Source: Paralvinella palmiformis
Taxonomy: Eukaryota > Annelida > Polychaeta > Terebellida > Alvinellidae
DNA length: 64,000 nucleotides
Assembly (NCBI GenBank): GCA_025642065.1
Contig: JAODUP010000220.1
Coordinates: 275,001-339,000 of the forward strand
Direction of reading: 5' to 3'
The notes under the pieces were generated by a model that was not told where the DNA came from, did no database searches, and saw nothing but the letters and a program-made list of their open reading frames with translations. Below are positions 45,548-59,275 of the stretch, piece after piece (the first letter of the stretch is position 1; the number at the start of each line of letters is the position of its first letter). The translations under genes and the position numbers were made by a program.

Positions 45548-48500
45548 CATTTAACAAAATCATCCACCCTCAATCTTGTGAGCTGAGAAATTAATCTCTG
45601 AAAAAGTTTAGACTATTTTACATAATTCAACCTATGATCCTTGGTAATTAGGGAAAATCCATCCTTTATCACAAAGTGGTTACCACAAGACTATCAGATT
45701 TATTCGATTAAGCTAAAAATACATCGCTGTTCTCAGCCTTGGTATGCTGTGTATTTTTGTGCACGTACCATAGCCTATTATCAACAAAAGTTGGAAATCT
45801 GGCAGTAAGATGTGACAGAAGTAGAAAAAGTTTCTAATAAAATTTAGTCTTCAACTTGGTGTACTTTTAGCCAGACTGAATGTATTTCAGGAACTGTTAA
45901 TGGCCAGTTACACAAATCCAACCAGATTTTTTATCTTTATAAGGTCAAAAGATCAGTGGAATCTATTCAGGTATATAATATATTACCCTGATTGTGCTCT
46001 TAGCAGCCAACCAGTTGAGATGACATGCAGCCTTTGTAAAACACACACTGGCGAATGCATGTTATGAGATGAACATGTTATTGAAATTATTTGAACACAA
46101 AGCAACAGAATTATATTTTCTTTTGATAATTATTTAAACAGCCAGATCTGCAATTGTTTTTTGATGTGTCAATCATCACAGTAACTATGCTAATAATAAT
46201 TGGTGAGGTTACTCATAACATTGTATATGCAGTAAATTTATAATGGAGGAGACCTGGCTATAAAGAACTTTTTCCGACTCCCTAAATCATATAATTCTGT
46301 TGCGTTACAATTTAGTTACACAGAATTAGTTTGCCGAGTTCCACTGTGCTTTATGGAATGAATATTTAAGTCCACATCCCACTACAACAAGGCTGATATA
46401 ATACCATACACCTCCGTATAAACAGTAAGTTATGCTTAAGAATAATTATGATTATGTTTTGGCTTTTATCTTCTTGTTATAGGTTTGTTTTAAAATAATA
46501 CAGAACTTGTTTGGTCTGGCGTCAGTGAGTGGTTTCTTTAGTCTCAACTCTCAATGTCTGCTAAAAGGTATGGAAACTAGCACCACAGTATTAGAATTTA
46601 GAAATAACAAGTCAGTACAAAGACAGTATATGATCAGTGATTGTTCAGTTGCTAAAAGTATCAGAAAGTAATTTATGTATATTCCACCTCTTTGCATAAA
46701 TTGCCTTAAAGTGACTGTAGTGATGGTTGGAAGACTGCTGATTGTCAAGAAAATTACTAAATGAAAAAATATTTTTGCTCAACTGACTAACAATGTTGTC
46801 TTTTGTTGGTATTTAAAAACTGTTATTGATGTCCCTCAAAAGCCCTTCATTATCATCAGCATGTCACACTGACGTGACATGAAAGTATGGTCGTGATGAC
46901 CTTGAGTTGATGTCAGATCCATATTTCAACAGCCTGGTTGGATTGTGAATTTCAAAGATTGCTTGAGTTTAAGTAGTTTTGAATGTTTTTCTGACCTTGT
47001 CTTGGAAGGATATCAATGGAAAACTTGTTGGTACAAAATTTTCTGCTGGTGTTTTGTTTCCTTTATTCTAATGATAAGAAAAGATTTAAAATGGATTGAA
47101 TACATGTATGTGAAATAACCAGGAAATCTATACTTTCACAGGCTGGCTCTATTGGGCTGTAAAAGCTTTGGCTGTTCTTTTACACTCTTTCACCCTCCAT
47201 TTTATGAAATGTATTTATGCTACATGAAATAAGTATGTTTTTTTTTGTTGTAGTACCCAAAGTTAAATGATATACAATTGTATCATGTTCATTATGTGTT
47301 AGAAAACAATCAGTTTTCATATAATCCGGCAGCATTGATCTCTTTAACCATGACAGCTGTTGTAATTGATTAATTTACAACAGCTTTACCCCAAGAATAA
47401 TTATATCCCTCTATACAGAGGGATTTGAAGCAGGCTGTATGACTGCTTTCTTTAGACTTCAGATTATTAGTTTGTATGAAATTTCATCAGGATGATTATA
47501 ACCCTTCATTTTGTTTACAGTCGCTTATCATATCACCTGTGATGAACTATGTATAATCAACTTGCAAGCTAATATTTCTATGTGAATAAAAATATGATTT
47601 TCTGCATTCAATGTAGGGAGTAATATTTTCATTTGGTGTCCTAGATGTATATATAGTTCACTTTACCCAGGAGCCAATATTTACAGTGCAAAATATATGC
47701 CTATCTACAGATTGTGATATTTTCATGTAGTATAGTACCAGCTGTTGCCAAAGCTGTGACTGGAGAATATTCTTGTTGTTGTTAAATTTACTACCATTGT
47801 TCTTCAGATTGGTGATGTCTTCATTTGGTATTGACTTCACATTCTGTCAATATACTCTGTGTGTGTTGATGGATGGTTTAGAGTCATTAGGAGATTTTTG
47901 CCATGTTAACCATTTGCTTAGCCTTGTCAGATTCTTGTATCATAAATGCTGTTCTGAAAGGAATAATAGTCTGTTTATAGCAATATTTTGTTTGGACAAA
48001 GTAGATGTGTGAATGTCCAAATAACTGTTGTATTTAAAATTTTGCCAAATATATAGAGGATTAGTAATACAGTAAAATCTTGTTACATCTGTTAAATGAA
48101 ATATGCAAAAAGAATCATGATTCATGATTGTTAGTTATTTGTCTAGTAATCTGGTTAAGTAGGAGTTGACGACAGGAATATTTGTCTGTTCGGTGATATT
48201 TGGTGAGCCACTTATGTATTCAAATCATGAGATATTAATCAATAAATTTTGTTACAATCTGGCTAATTGTCTAATCAAACCACAATAAACAAGTTATGTG
48301 TAACTTGCCTGATTCCAAATGTTTTACAGTACCTAAGTATCAATATTTTAATTATGATACAACATTTTATAGCATTTCTGGTATATGTGGCAGAAAATCT
48401 GTATAAACAACATTATATTTGGAGATCATTACTGGAGTTATATTGTTGATGTATATTGTGAGTGTCTTACATCTTAGTAATATTGTATGACTCTTGATCT

Positions 48501-49249
48501 ATTTCTGCATATGCAGGACTTCCGGTAATGAGTTATGTATTACAAAGAAATAATTAACTCACTTAAAATATTGATTTATATGGAATAGATTCTTGTTTAT
48601 ATGTTTGAAACATGTGTCAATTTAGGTTTGTATTATGATCTATGCCTCTGTTTAGCTACAGTTTCTAAATAAACATTTAAATATATACATGTAGCGATAT
48701 CATTACCATGATGGCTACCCAGTGCAGGTTACAAAAATTTTGATGATGTATTTATGTGCTTGACACATTTCTTTGGACACTGTGAGTAGCTCAGCTCTTT
48801 GATTTGTTAGCATTTTTACAATTGACACAGATCGTCTGTGAAGTGCCAAGAAAAGAAATTTGAAAACAATTTTCACCTAAGAACTGATAAGAACCTGAAA
48901 TTAAATAATGTTTTAACCAAATTACTTTATTTAAATGCTCCTCAAGTGTACAGGTTGACTTTCTTCTCTCACATAATGCATGTTTGATTGTCCATTTCCT
49001 CCTGTTTTTCTCCATCATGCAAAATTGCAGCTTCATTGGGGAGATGATATGTAACATTATATTGGCTTTGCATCATATATATATATATATATATTGAGAA
49101 GGAGGTAGAGAGTGAAAATCTCATCCATCTGAAATAAGTGTTCCTGTGAGGTAGCTCATATTACAATGATGTACTATTGACCTTTAGGTCATGCAATTGT
49201 ATCTTTGTGACTTATGTTTTGGAAATATTTTATCTGATTTCCATTAGGA

Positions 49250-49330
49250 GTGGCATTTCAGCTACCACAGTCCCAGATGTGGTCAGCACTGAGGCTAAAC
49301 AAAGCATTCACTCACTTATTCACTCTATAC
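49250..49330 (+). repeat. SINE 3'-end fragment
   Basis: CCCAGATGTGGTCAGCACTGAG, GCTAAACAAAGCATTCACTC and CACTTATTCACTC match the 3' end of the SINE at 16040. A related piece (TCTCAGATGTGGCCAG) is present near 532-575. Confidence 0.4.
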
Positions 49331-51469
49331 GATATATCTAAAACAATCCCGTTTAGTTGAAAAACATCACCATCATATTGATGGATACAGTAGGATGTGT
49401 TGAAATGTGTAAATTATTTGTACGATAGTCCATACAAAGATAGGAGAAGATTTTTCAGACTGATATCATCCATCTACATACTGATAATTTATGCCATCTT
49501 CAGTTATGAAGATAATTTTTTTTTTCTGTACTGGATCAGTGACATATTAAAATGTTTGTTGTCTGTTATGGCATGATGCGAAACTTCTATGTCCATGGTG
49601 TTTATATATAACTTATGTGTTTATACGTAACTTATGAAAGTGACATTAAAGCAGAAGAGTTCTCCTCAGTCTTGATTTGTATCTAAATATAAACAAGATC
49701 TCTCTGGCTGGAATTATATAACAGGTTGGAAGTGTAAGTTAATGTAAATTGAAAGGTGGAGGGGAGCTATCTGTGTTAATATTATGGCTCTCTATTTAAT
49801 GTCAGAAAGGATTGACCCTTGAAATTGTTATTCTATAAATAACATGTAACAAGAAACATGCTGAGTATGTTAATAGTAGATAACAATAACAGGTAATAAT
49901 ATTGTAGTTCATCATTCAATAAGTACTGTATAAATGCGTTTAGTAAAACACAAGTTAATAGATATGTTAGTAGTGTTATGGTCACCTGGTGTCTGAGTCT
50001 GTTGCTTATGCCAGTGAAAAATGTTGTTAAGATGTGTTTAATTAGGTCACACAAGTACGAGTCACTTGGTTATGTTTGATTATAAAGGTTTTGCTCTATT
50101 TGTGATAGACTGTTAATGATGTCTCATATTTACAAATATTGTGGTACAGGTGATGAATTGTGTGAGGTGTATAACAGAACAATAAGTGGCTTTCTTAGAA
50201 GAAGTACACTGTTTATTACTGGTGATGCTCCATGTTGGCCAATTTTATGGTGATAATGATTATTCTTTAATGTTTTGTTGTTACACTATAACCAACAAAA
50301 TGTGGAAATGGAACTTTGTCATACACAATTAAATCTGTTCATAGGATATCATATAAGCTCCCAGTCTGTACCAGTCAGAACGACTTGTATAACATGGATC
50401 ACACCAGTTTAGTTAAGTCAGGTTACAAGATGCTCTGGCTAATAGCCACCCTTGTCAACTTAAATTTGACTCTGAACAGGATTATTTAATAAGTGGTTGA
50501 TCATGTTGTTGTTTTGACATCATTTATAATTTGTATGAGCGGATTTGTATCGTCCTGAAGTTTTAAAATGAAGGTGAACTGTTCATTTAAGTCAAAACTA
50601 CCACATTATGTTCTAGACACTTGTTTATGTTAATATAACATCCATCAATAAAGATTATATCATAAAGTTCACATCCCTCATATCAGTTATAGGAATCATT
50701 TTATAGTCCATACCTAACACAGTTGCTCTAAGAACCTTAAGAGCCAAGAGTTTCAATAACGTTATGAACTTGTTTCATCTGATACCATTAATAAAATCTC
50801 ATCATGAAATAATCTAGATGCTGTTTTTCATAGCTACATATTGCTGATTAGTTATTTCTCCTGTTCTAATTTGTTTGTATGCCACAATATTATATTACAA
50901 ATGGCTAGTTTTCTTCCAATTTTGCATAATTATTGATTAGGTTTGGTGTTCTTAAACATGTTTTCACGTGTGATTAAAATGGATAAGAAACAATTTTGTG
51001 AAAAGGTTATTACATACCCAATAGCTAGAATATGATATTGCAGAATTTATCAGTGGTAAAAAAGTAGCAATTTAAATATAAATGAAGAAAAAAAAATGAT
51101 ATTAATGCTAATCATATTTATTACTACTTTCTATAGTAATGTTATGTTACTATTGTTTGTGAATCATGTGTGCTAAATATAATGCAATAAAATTATAAAG
51201 AACTCACAAAATCACCTTGACATTGATAATTGCACCCCATAACTTGCTGATGACATCATAATACACTTATTGAGTGATATATTGGCCTTTTCTTTGATAT
51301 TTGGATGTTTACCACACATAATCAAAGACTTGTATACCTGAAGAGCAAATATGTGGCTTAAAGTACAGAAAAAACAGGCTTAACTTTATTGTTGAAACTC
51401 ATCTCTTCTTTATTCAGCTTTATATATGCTTAAAAAATAATGGTTATAGTCCAAGTTAGGGTGTTTCAT

Positions 51470-51630
51470 TTGTCCATTTAGTCATGAGAATATTGCTTCA
51501 GGTTGTGGGTTCTAATAAGATTTATATCTGTGTTTGTGGGATGTTTCACCAGGAAGTCATTCCAAGGTCAAATGTCCCAGAAGTAATCAGCATAAGGGCT
51601 AACATAATCACTAATTTGTTTGTCCACTTT
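51470..51630 (+). repeat. Degenerate SINE, family B
   Basis: It contains GGTTGTGGGTTCTAATAAG followed by CTGTGTTTGTGGGATGTTTC and AATCAGCATAAGGGCTAAC, matching the body order of the copy near 5945. The box A half is eroded. Confidence 0.45.
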
Positions 51631-52336
51631 GTGTCTACTTCATCAACTAATGATTAACCTTATTTATTATCTCAAAATATTTTGAGTGAAATGGTGAATA
51701 ATCTGAAGCAGTGAAATTTGTCTGTGTCATTGAATAAATAGATGTTCATGATAATGAGGGTAAAATATGCAATTTGGTAGGCTTTAGTTGCCAACCATTG
51801 CTTATCCTTCCTTACCAGTATATATATTTTGTTTATTAACATACAATAAATCATCTGTTTTGCCATCTACCTGTATTTAGTACAAATGTGGGTCCTGTGT
51901 GGCTTAAAGATATAAATACTGTTGACCTGGTTTGGCTGTTTGTAAACATATTTATGTTACACGTTTTGTTCAATGCCACCATTTGATATATCAGCAGTTG
52001 TAGTTTGGTTTGTATTATTTTTCGCACCGTAAATACAAACTTATTACACTAATTAGTTTGTCAAAGTCAGTGTTGATGATGTCATTTATTAGGTTTTGTA
52101 ATAATTTATTTAGTTAGATTAGAATATTTAGATAAATATTGTTAATATAATTCTCTTGGTGTGTGTGGTGTGTGTGTGTGCATCTGTCTGATTACCCTAA
52201 ATGTATTGATTTTATACAGAATACCATCATGTAGATAAATACACATGCATTTTAAAGAGCGTGTGTGTGTGTGTGTGTCTATATCATATATATGTTGACA
52301 TATTGTGAATATATCAAACAACGACCATTACGTTTG

Positions 52337-52429
52337 ATGCGCAGTAAGCCTCCAGACCTAGTCAGGATAGAGCATGTTCATAGGATACAGTCTGAAGCTG
52401 CTGATGTTGATCTTGCAGGAGATAATTAA
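52337..52429 (+). other. Upstream open frame before DOP1 (uORF or coding remnant)
   Basis: An ATG opens a 30-codon frame ending in TAA at 52427-52429. Its peptide (MRSKPPDLVRIEHVHRIQ...) has a normal protein-like composition. It lies 26 bp before the ATGs of the possible DOP1 N-terminal extension and in a different frame. It could be a regulatory uORF, the end of another exon, or older DOP1 coding sequence broken by an indel. I do not recognise it. Confidence 0.35.
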
Positions 52430-52455
52430 CAGATGATGATATCCTGACAGACATC

Positions 52456-52575
52456 ATGATGGCATTCCAAGGATACAGTAATGGAGATTTTACTATCAGC
52501 AACTCTAAAGTGAAAGCTCTATCTAACAAGTTCAAACATGGCGCTGATATTTTACTCAGTACAATACCGACTAGT
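52456..52575 (+). CDS. DOP1: Possible first coding exon of DOP1 (N-terminal extension)
   Basis: Tandem ATGs at 52456 and 52459 start a 40-codon frame ([18 protein letters not shown]...). It ends at a strong donor, agt|gtaagt. Spliced to 52758, it reads through three codons into the conserved ATG at 52767 without a stop and in phase. It is either a real 43-residue extension or a 5' UTR exon that happens to be open. Vertebrate DOP1 starts at the equivalent of 52767. Confidence 0.5.
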
Positions 52576-53186
52576 GTAAGTTTCTGTCACCTCTAGCCAT
52601 CCGACTGTACTCATCGTTGTTGGCTAATTTATTTCAGATCCAGAATAACTGAAGATGCTCCACCTAATTGAGAACCTGAGAGAAGTGGGTCATTTAATGG
52701 GACGGTGTTGTTTCTATGTAGGTATTCCTAATCGTAACGCTACTGTTTCCCTTTCAGCCAATCGGAATGAATGTTCTAAATCTAGAAGAATGTGAGCTGC
52801 TAAGTGACTCGAAGTACAGAGCCTACATATCGCAGGTGGATAAGGCACTGAAGAACTTTGAGTACACAAGCGAGTGGGCTGATCTTATCTCTGCTCTTGG
52901 CAAACTGAACAAGGTCTGTAGCTTTTCTGTTTTACAGTGAAAACCATCTAAACCACCCAGTTGCATTAATTTAAAAAACAACATAAAAGTAAGGATTTGC
53001 CTAATACCTGCTTTAAAATCACCCATGTTTAATGACCAAGATTGATATCTTTAAAGAAAGTTTTGTGTTTTTTAAAATCTTTTTATATATTTGGTCACCA
53101 TCTCAAATTTATTTTTTTAAATCACACAAATACATCTTTATGGAAAACTAACTCATGCAAAATTTTATACCCAACTACAAATACAT

Positions 53187-53227
<41 letters not shown>

Positions 53228-55021
53228 CCTCAAAAGAGGGGGTGACCCCCTTTTTTTACCCTTGCAAGAACCAAATAATTGAGTAGACAATGTTATTTTA
53301 AATGCCTGTATCTCCGCTTTGAATAGAGTACCGTATATACCGCACTTTTGATACCACGAAATTGCTACCAAACTTAATCGTGATAACCGCCATGATTATT
53401 TAATCTGATGTTCTAGATTCTTCTAATTAGTGACATGACCACAAAGGTGTAGGTCCAAATCGGCTGCGGTACGAAAACGGCAGCACTATGACCAAAACGG
53501 CCGCCTCCATAAACTATTAGAGGCTGATGTTATTTTTGGAATGTATATAATTGGTTTATCTAAGACATGTCATTACAATTGAAATGAGTGAGCGTGTAAT
53601 TGAACAGAACGGTAAATGTGGCCACGCAATAATGACCATAGAATCCACATCAAAGGAAAACGATTACACCAAACACTCTGTTAATTCCTCCCAAAGCTGA
53701 CACATGTCAGCTACTAATAAAATACTTCAAACAGCTCTACAAAAACGTATTGTGGGATGAACATCATGACAAATCTGACTCCGACGAAGAAGGTGATGAG
53801 ATGTACAATGAAATGCTAACACATGAACAAATACAACAAATATTCAATGAAGACAGTGATGATGAGGAATTTTTGGGTTTTCAATACATTTGTTGATTTT
53901 AGTGCGGCTCATACACGGGTTCGACTGTAGGGGGGTTTATTGTTTATAAAACCTGGTGCGGCCTATACACGAGTATATACAGTAGCTCTAACAGATCATA
54001 ATTTCATATTTTCATAGTTATTAAAGATTGAACACCTTGAAGAAATGGTTTTGGTGCCTGTACAATGTTTGGTGTAACAGTTGGCCATGTTTATACTTTG
54101 ATTGCTGTTTCATATGCACGTTAACTTCTTATAGTTATGATTTTTCAAAACAAACACTGAAATTTGTATGTAAAAATGAGCACATTCTATTTCAAAGTAA
54201 TTTTATACAGTAAATTGTTACAATTCTTATATTGGCTTCTAGTCCCGTCATTGAAGTAAAGGATGTGTTTAATGTTACTAAGTCTATCTTTAATCAGCTC
54301 CTACTGTATCATACATTAATGAGTCATCAGAAACATCCACTCCTGCTGTATCGTACATTAATGAGTCATCAGAAACATCCACTTCTGCTGTATCATACAT
54401 TAATGAGTCATCAGAAACATCCACTCCTACTGTATCATACATTAATGAGTCATCAGAAACATCCACTTCTGCTGTATCATACATTAATGAGTCATCAGAA
54501 ACATCCACTCCTGCTGTATCGTACATTAATGAGTCATCAGAAACATCCACTCCTACTGTATCGTACATTAATGAGTCATCAGAAACATCCACTCCTACTG
54601 TATCGTACATTAATGAGTCATCAGAAACATCCACTCCTACTGTATCGTACATTAATGAGTCATCAGAAACATCCACTCCTACTGTATCGTACATTAATGA
54701 GTCATCAGAAACATCCACTCCTACTGTATCGTACATTAATGACTCATCAGAAACATCCACTCCTACTGTATCATACATTAATGACTCATCAGCATCATCT
54801 ACAAAAGCATTTGCTCGATTCTCATAAAGTGCTTACATCACCATTGAATTTAACTGTAACACAGTGATAATGTCGGACTGCATGTATACACATGGAGTTT
54901 AGGCTCATGTATGGCCATATATATATATAAGCTATCCATTTTTTTCAACATAGATGTACTGGGTTGGTGGGGGTCGAGTTGTATTAAAATGTGTTAAAAT
55001 TAAGCTGTTTTGGTATATATC

Positions 55022-55071
<50 letters not shown>

Positions 55072-56356
55072 CAATGAAGATATCCACTGTATAAAATCAC
55101 TTTGAAATACATATAACTAAATAAAGTGTAAATATAGGCATTTACATTTTTGGCTCTCACAACGCTAAAGAAAAAAGGGTCATGTCCATCTTAGAGTGGT
55201 CTATATCTCAAAGTATTCGTATTTGGGTCTCAAATTTAGCATGAGTTAGTTTTCTATAAATAGATATTTGTGTGATTTGTTTTAACAAAATCTGAGATAA
55301 TGACCAAATGGGATTGGTGAGTTGTAGAATGACCCAAATATGATTTAAAATGACATTATTTACCTTTCTGATGAGAATGTTGCTACTTTTTATCAACTCA
55401 ACCAGAGTGAGAGCATGCAGAAGACAATCTGCAGAATATGAAGCATTTCTTTTACTTTATTGGTTGTTATTTGCACTAATTGTCTTCATATCTGTAATAA
55501 TAATAATAATAATGACTGAAATAGTAGTTATTTTACGAGGGTTAGATACCTCATATGAGGGAGACGCATATATGTGGTCTGTAATTTACTGCTTCACCAT
55601 GGGAACTAATTCAAAATAAATTTAGAATTTACAATATATGACATATTCGGTGGAGAAAACCTTGCCAGTTGCCTGGTTGGCTGAAAAACTCCTCGTACTA
55701 TAGTGCCATGGCCACGCTCTTACCCACTAGGCCATAGAGGCGGTTATAAAGTGGAATGAATCTGGATGCCAATATATTACAGACTGAACTGAGCCAGATA
55801 CTAATCTATAACAGACTCGATTGAGATCTATAGATGAGTGGAAGTATCAACAGTGTAGCCAGAAAGTTATTAAAATAACTGTCCCTCATTCAAATGGGAC
55901 ATGTGAGCATTTATTTGGTGTTACGGTAATTCAAATACAGCTTAATATGCTGGGTTTTCATTATTGTCGTGGCCCAGGGAAGGTAATACCTTTGTCGGTA
56001 GTTTTGGTTTATAGATTTGCAAATTGGTCATCCATCATCTTTAATTTTAAATTTGTAAATGACTGCCAAACATAAGGCATCTGAAGAAACATTTTGATGT
56101 TTTGAGATTGAAATGATGATGTTTTGCAATAAAGCTGCCCTACTTTTAGACTTAGATCAAAACAGTATCACTGGTATATAATATACTTTTGGATCAGATC
56201 ACTGAAATAAACTTTCAATATGTTAAACAGGATATTGTATAGTGATCTGAAAAATACTAGAAGCTGATGCACAACAGAATAGGTCTTATATGTTCCCTTT
56301 TGCAAGTGCATGTTACCAGATGTGCAGAACAGTTCTGTGCTCTATGTAGGTTGTTT

Positions 56357-56394
<38 letters not shown>

Positions 56395-59234
56395 TATTAT
56401 AACACAATGTATTGCCATAATCCAGTGAAGATATTATAAGTGGTTGGTCTAAAGTCTTGCAAATACTGTGTTTCTTATTTGATAATAACAGGAATTATAT
56501 ATTTAATTCGCTTGCTTCTCCATTCCTAAAGTATTAGTATACAATATAAACCTTAAATCTTTTAACTCGATCATACATTAATGTGAAGATTCTCAGTTTT
56601 CTTGACATATTGTTTGGATGAGAAAACAATTAATTTGAGCTTATTCCGGTTCAGTTTCAACATGTTGATCATCCAAATGTCTGTAATTCAAGCTTCAGTT
56701 GAAAATAAGCTATCATGTCATTTACAACATGGCTTTAAAGTCATTTAGACTTGATTATCACTGGCATCATAATGATAGTTAATGTTATGCCATTTAATAA
56801 TTTTACCAACTGGTTTAGTATACATACAATAATTCTTTGGTCCTAAAAACAGATCCCTGTCATGTACCAAAATAATGACACACGTCTTGTGATTTTTCAT
56901 CAGTTCTTTCTTTGAGGTATGATTTTACTTAGGCTACAGCATTTTCCTTGATGCGAAAGGAAAATTCTAATTGCTTCAATAGTATCTTGTGATAGATTAC
57001 ATCAAAAACTGCCATTAATTCAATCATAATTAATGCAGTCAAGTATTCTTCATCTAGAGCCTCAGCAATTTCACTGCACAGACTCAAGAGTATTGAATGA
57101 CCTCTACAATAAGCAGACTGAATATTGTCATGGAGGTCATTGGCCTCTAAGTGCTCTTCTCTGTGCCTTGCTACTACCATTAAATAACAATATATGTGGT
57201 TTTGGGTACCTTATCTTTTGTAGGAGTCAGGATGGTATGTGAAGACCAACATAAGCCACATATGTAATGATTGTGCATTTGGAGATGGCTGTAAAAGTAC
57301 TGCTTACTTAGAACGTTTTATTCCAACTAGACTAGATAATGTAATGTTCATGAAAGATGACTTCCTGTTGAGATTATATAATAAATTGAAATTAACTGTC
57401 TAATTATTGTATTACAGGTGCTGTCTAACCATGTGAAATACCCAGTAATACCTAAGCGTGTTATAATAGGTAAACGCTTGGCACAATGTCTTCATCCAGC
57501 ACTTCCGAGTGGTGTTCATCTGAAGGCCTTGGAGACATATGACATCATTTTCAAATGTATTGGTACCTCTCGTCTAGCCGCTGACCTGTTTACATACAGT
57601 GCAGGACTCTTCCCATTGCTTGCCTATGCAGCAATGAACGTAAAGCCAACCCTGCTCCAACTGTATGAGACACATTTTGTACAGTTGGGTAAACACATCA
57701 AACCTGCACTTACTGGCCTTTTGCTGGGACTCCTACCTGGATTAGAAGAAGGATCTGAATATTTTGACAGGTATTGAAGATTGCTTTGTTATAGCTAAAT
57801 TTGTAATCTGAATATCATTGTTTTGAATAAGGATTTTTGATTGAACAAACAGAGGAAACCTTTTTATTTTCTGATGCCCGTAACGATCGTCTGAGAAGTA
57901 TTCGGTAATGCCTTACTGAGACAACTAATTAACTTCAAGCTGGACTGTTAAAGTATCCATAAACTTCAGGAATTCGTTTATTAGCATCATAGCGATAGAT
58001 TCTTGAGCTGGAACTATTTGCATTGTATGTAGCTAATATGATAGTCAAACCTACTTATGTAGTGATTTAAATTTTATCATCAGTAGATTTGTTATAAGCG
58101 TGGAATAACGTCTTGCGTGTATTGTCACTTGTACTACATATAATTAGCATCGAGTTGGTCTATTTAATTATCTTAGGTGGTGTTTGAGTCATCAGCATTG
58201 TACCTAAAGCAGCTAAATTGAAAGTGCATTGTTTTATTATTTGTATATGCATTTTAAGGAATACTGAAGACTTCAGTCTGAAGTATTTAGTAATTATATA
58301 TAGTCTACTGACAGTTTTTTTCGATATATCTTTTAGATATTTTCTTATAAATGCTTAATGTTAATGTTTTAAGTGAAGCACATTTTATTATTTTATATAT
58401 TGCTTTATTTTACACTAATATAACAGATCATACATGTATATACATGTATATACATGTATACATTGGTCATAGACAGTTGCCACTCTCTTATATTATTTTT
58501 CATTCTAGGTTACAGCTTATTGGTTGTCTGTTAGCCCGGGGTGAGGTGGGGGGGGGGTATATACAGAACAGTATCTAATATAAATCCATAACTCATAACA
58601 TTTTTTCTTATGTTATCAAATAATTTTACTTACTGCTTCTGACCAAATCAGTGTTGTTTGCTATCACGAGGTGACTCTATATTAACTACTATGCTGCTGA
58701 AGGAGATTGCTGTCTTATTATGTAGATGTTAAATAGACTGAAATATGTTACATTTTTATCTACCGGTAGTTAATTTAACAAAATGATATATATTAGCAAG
58801 TTACACTCCATCTGCTAGTTTCTCCTATTTCTTCCAGAAGAAACTAGTTTCTTTTTAGAATTTCTTCTTCTTTATTCTCCTGTATGTGGAGAAATCTTTG
58901 TGTGCAGTGGTTTTGTTAGAAGCGAGAGGTCATTTCACTCGCCTACTCTCAAGTAGAGAGACCCGGCTATTTTCGTTTCCAATGGTAATGAGACACCGCT
59001 TTATGCCATTGTAGGCCCCTGAGGCCTATCAATATATAATATAATAATATATATATATAGCGCCTTATTCAACCGAAATTTCTCTAAGGCGCTTAACATT
59101 TAAAACACAATTAAAACATATTCTGAGCTCATATAAATCAAATACATTTCATACATAATAAACTGGTTTAAAATTATAAATACGACCTTGGTATGTTTGT
59201 TGCCCCCCCCCCTCTCCTACTTAACAAAATCACT

Positions 59235-59275
<41 letters not shown>

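Larger units (their letters stand above)
45556..52336. other. Intergenic AT-rich DNA upstream of DOP1
   Basis: No gene is recognised. It holds a SINE tail (49250), a degenerate SINE (51470), a short (TA)n at 49076-49094 and GT tracts at 52160-52185 and 52260-52278. Short open frames show no domain. The DOP1 promoter should lie toward the right end, but I see no clear core elements. Confidence 0.55.
52914..57417 (+). other. DOP1: DOP1 intron, 4.5 kb
   Basis: Bounded by gtctgt and tattacag. It contains (AT)n, the pogo-like remnant, the 42-bp minisatellite, (GT)n tracts and a minus-strand SINE. A minus-strand frame at 57180-56929 ([15 protein letters not shown], then [15 protein letters not shown]) looks like a short reverse-transcriptase remnant (Q.AYR..HST...LL and the D.xxAFD-type motif, eroded). 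Confidence 0.8.

Noticed and set aside
54232..54867. 211-codon plus frame and 162-codon minus frame as protein genes
   Set aside because: Both are produced by a 42-bp tandem repeat whose length is a multiple of three. Kept as a repeat with a finding, not as genes.
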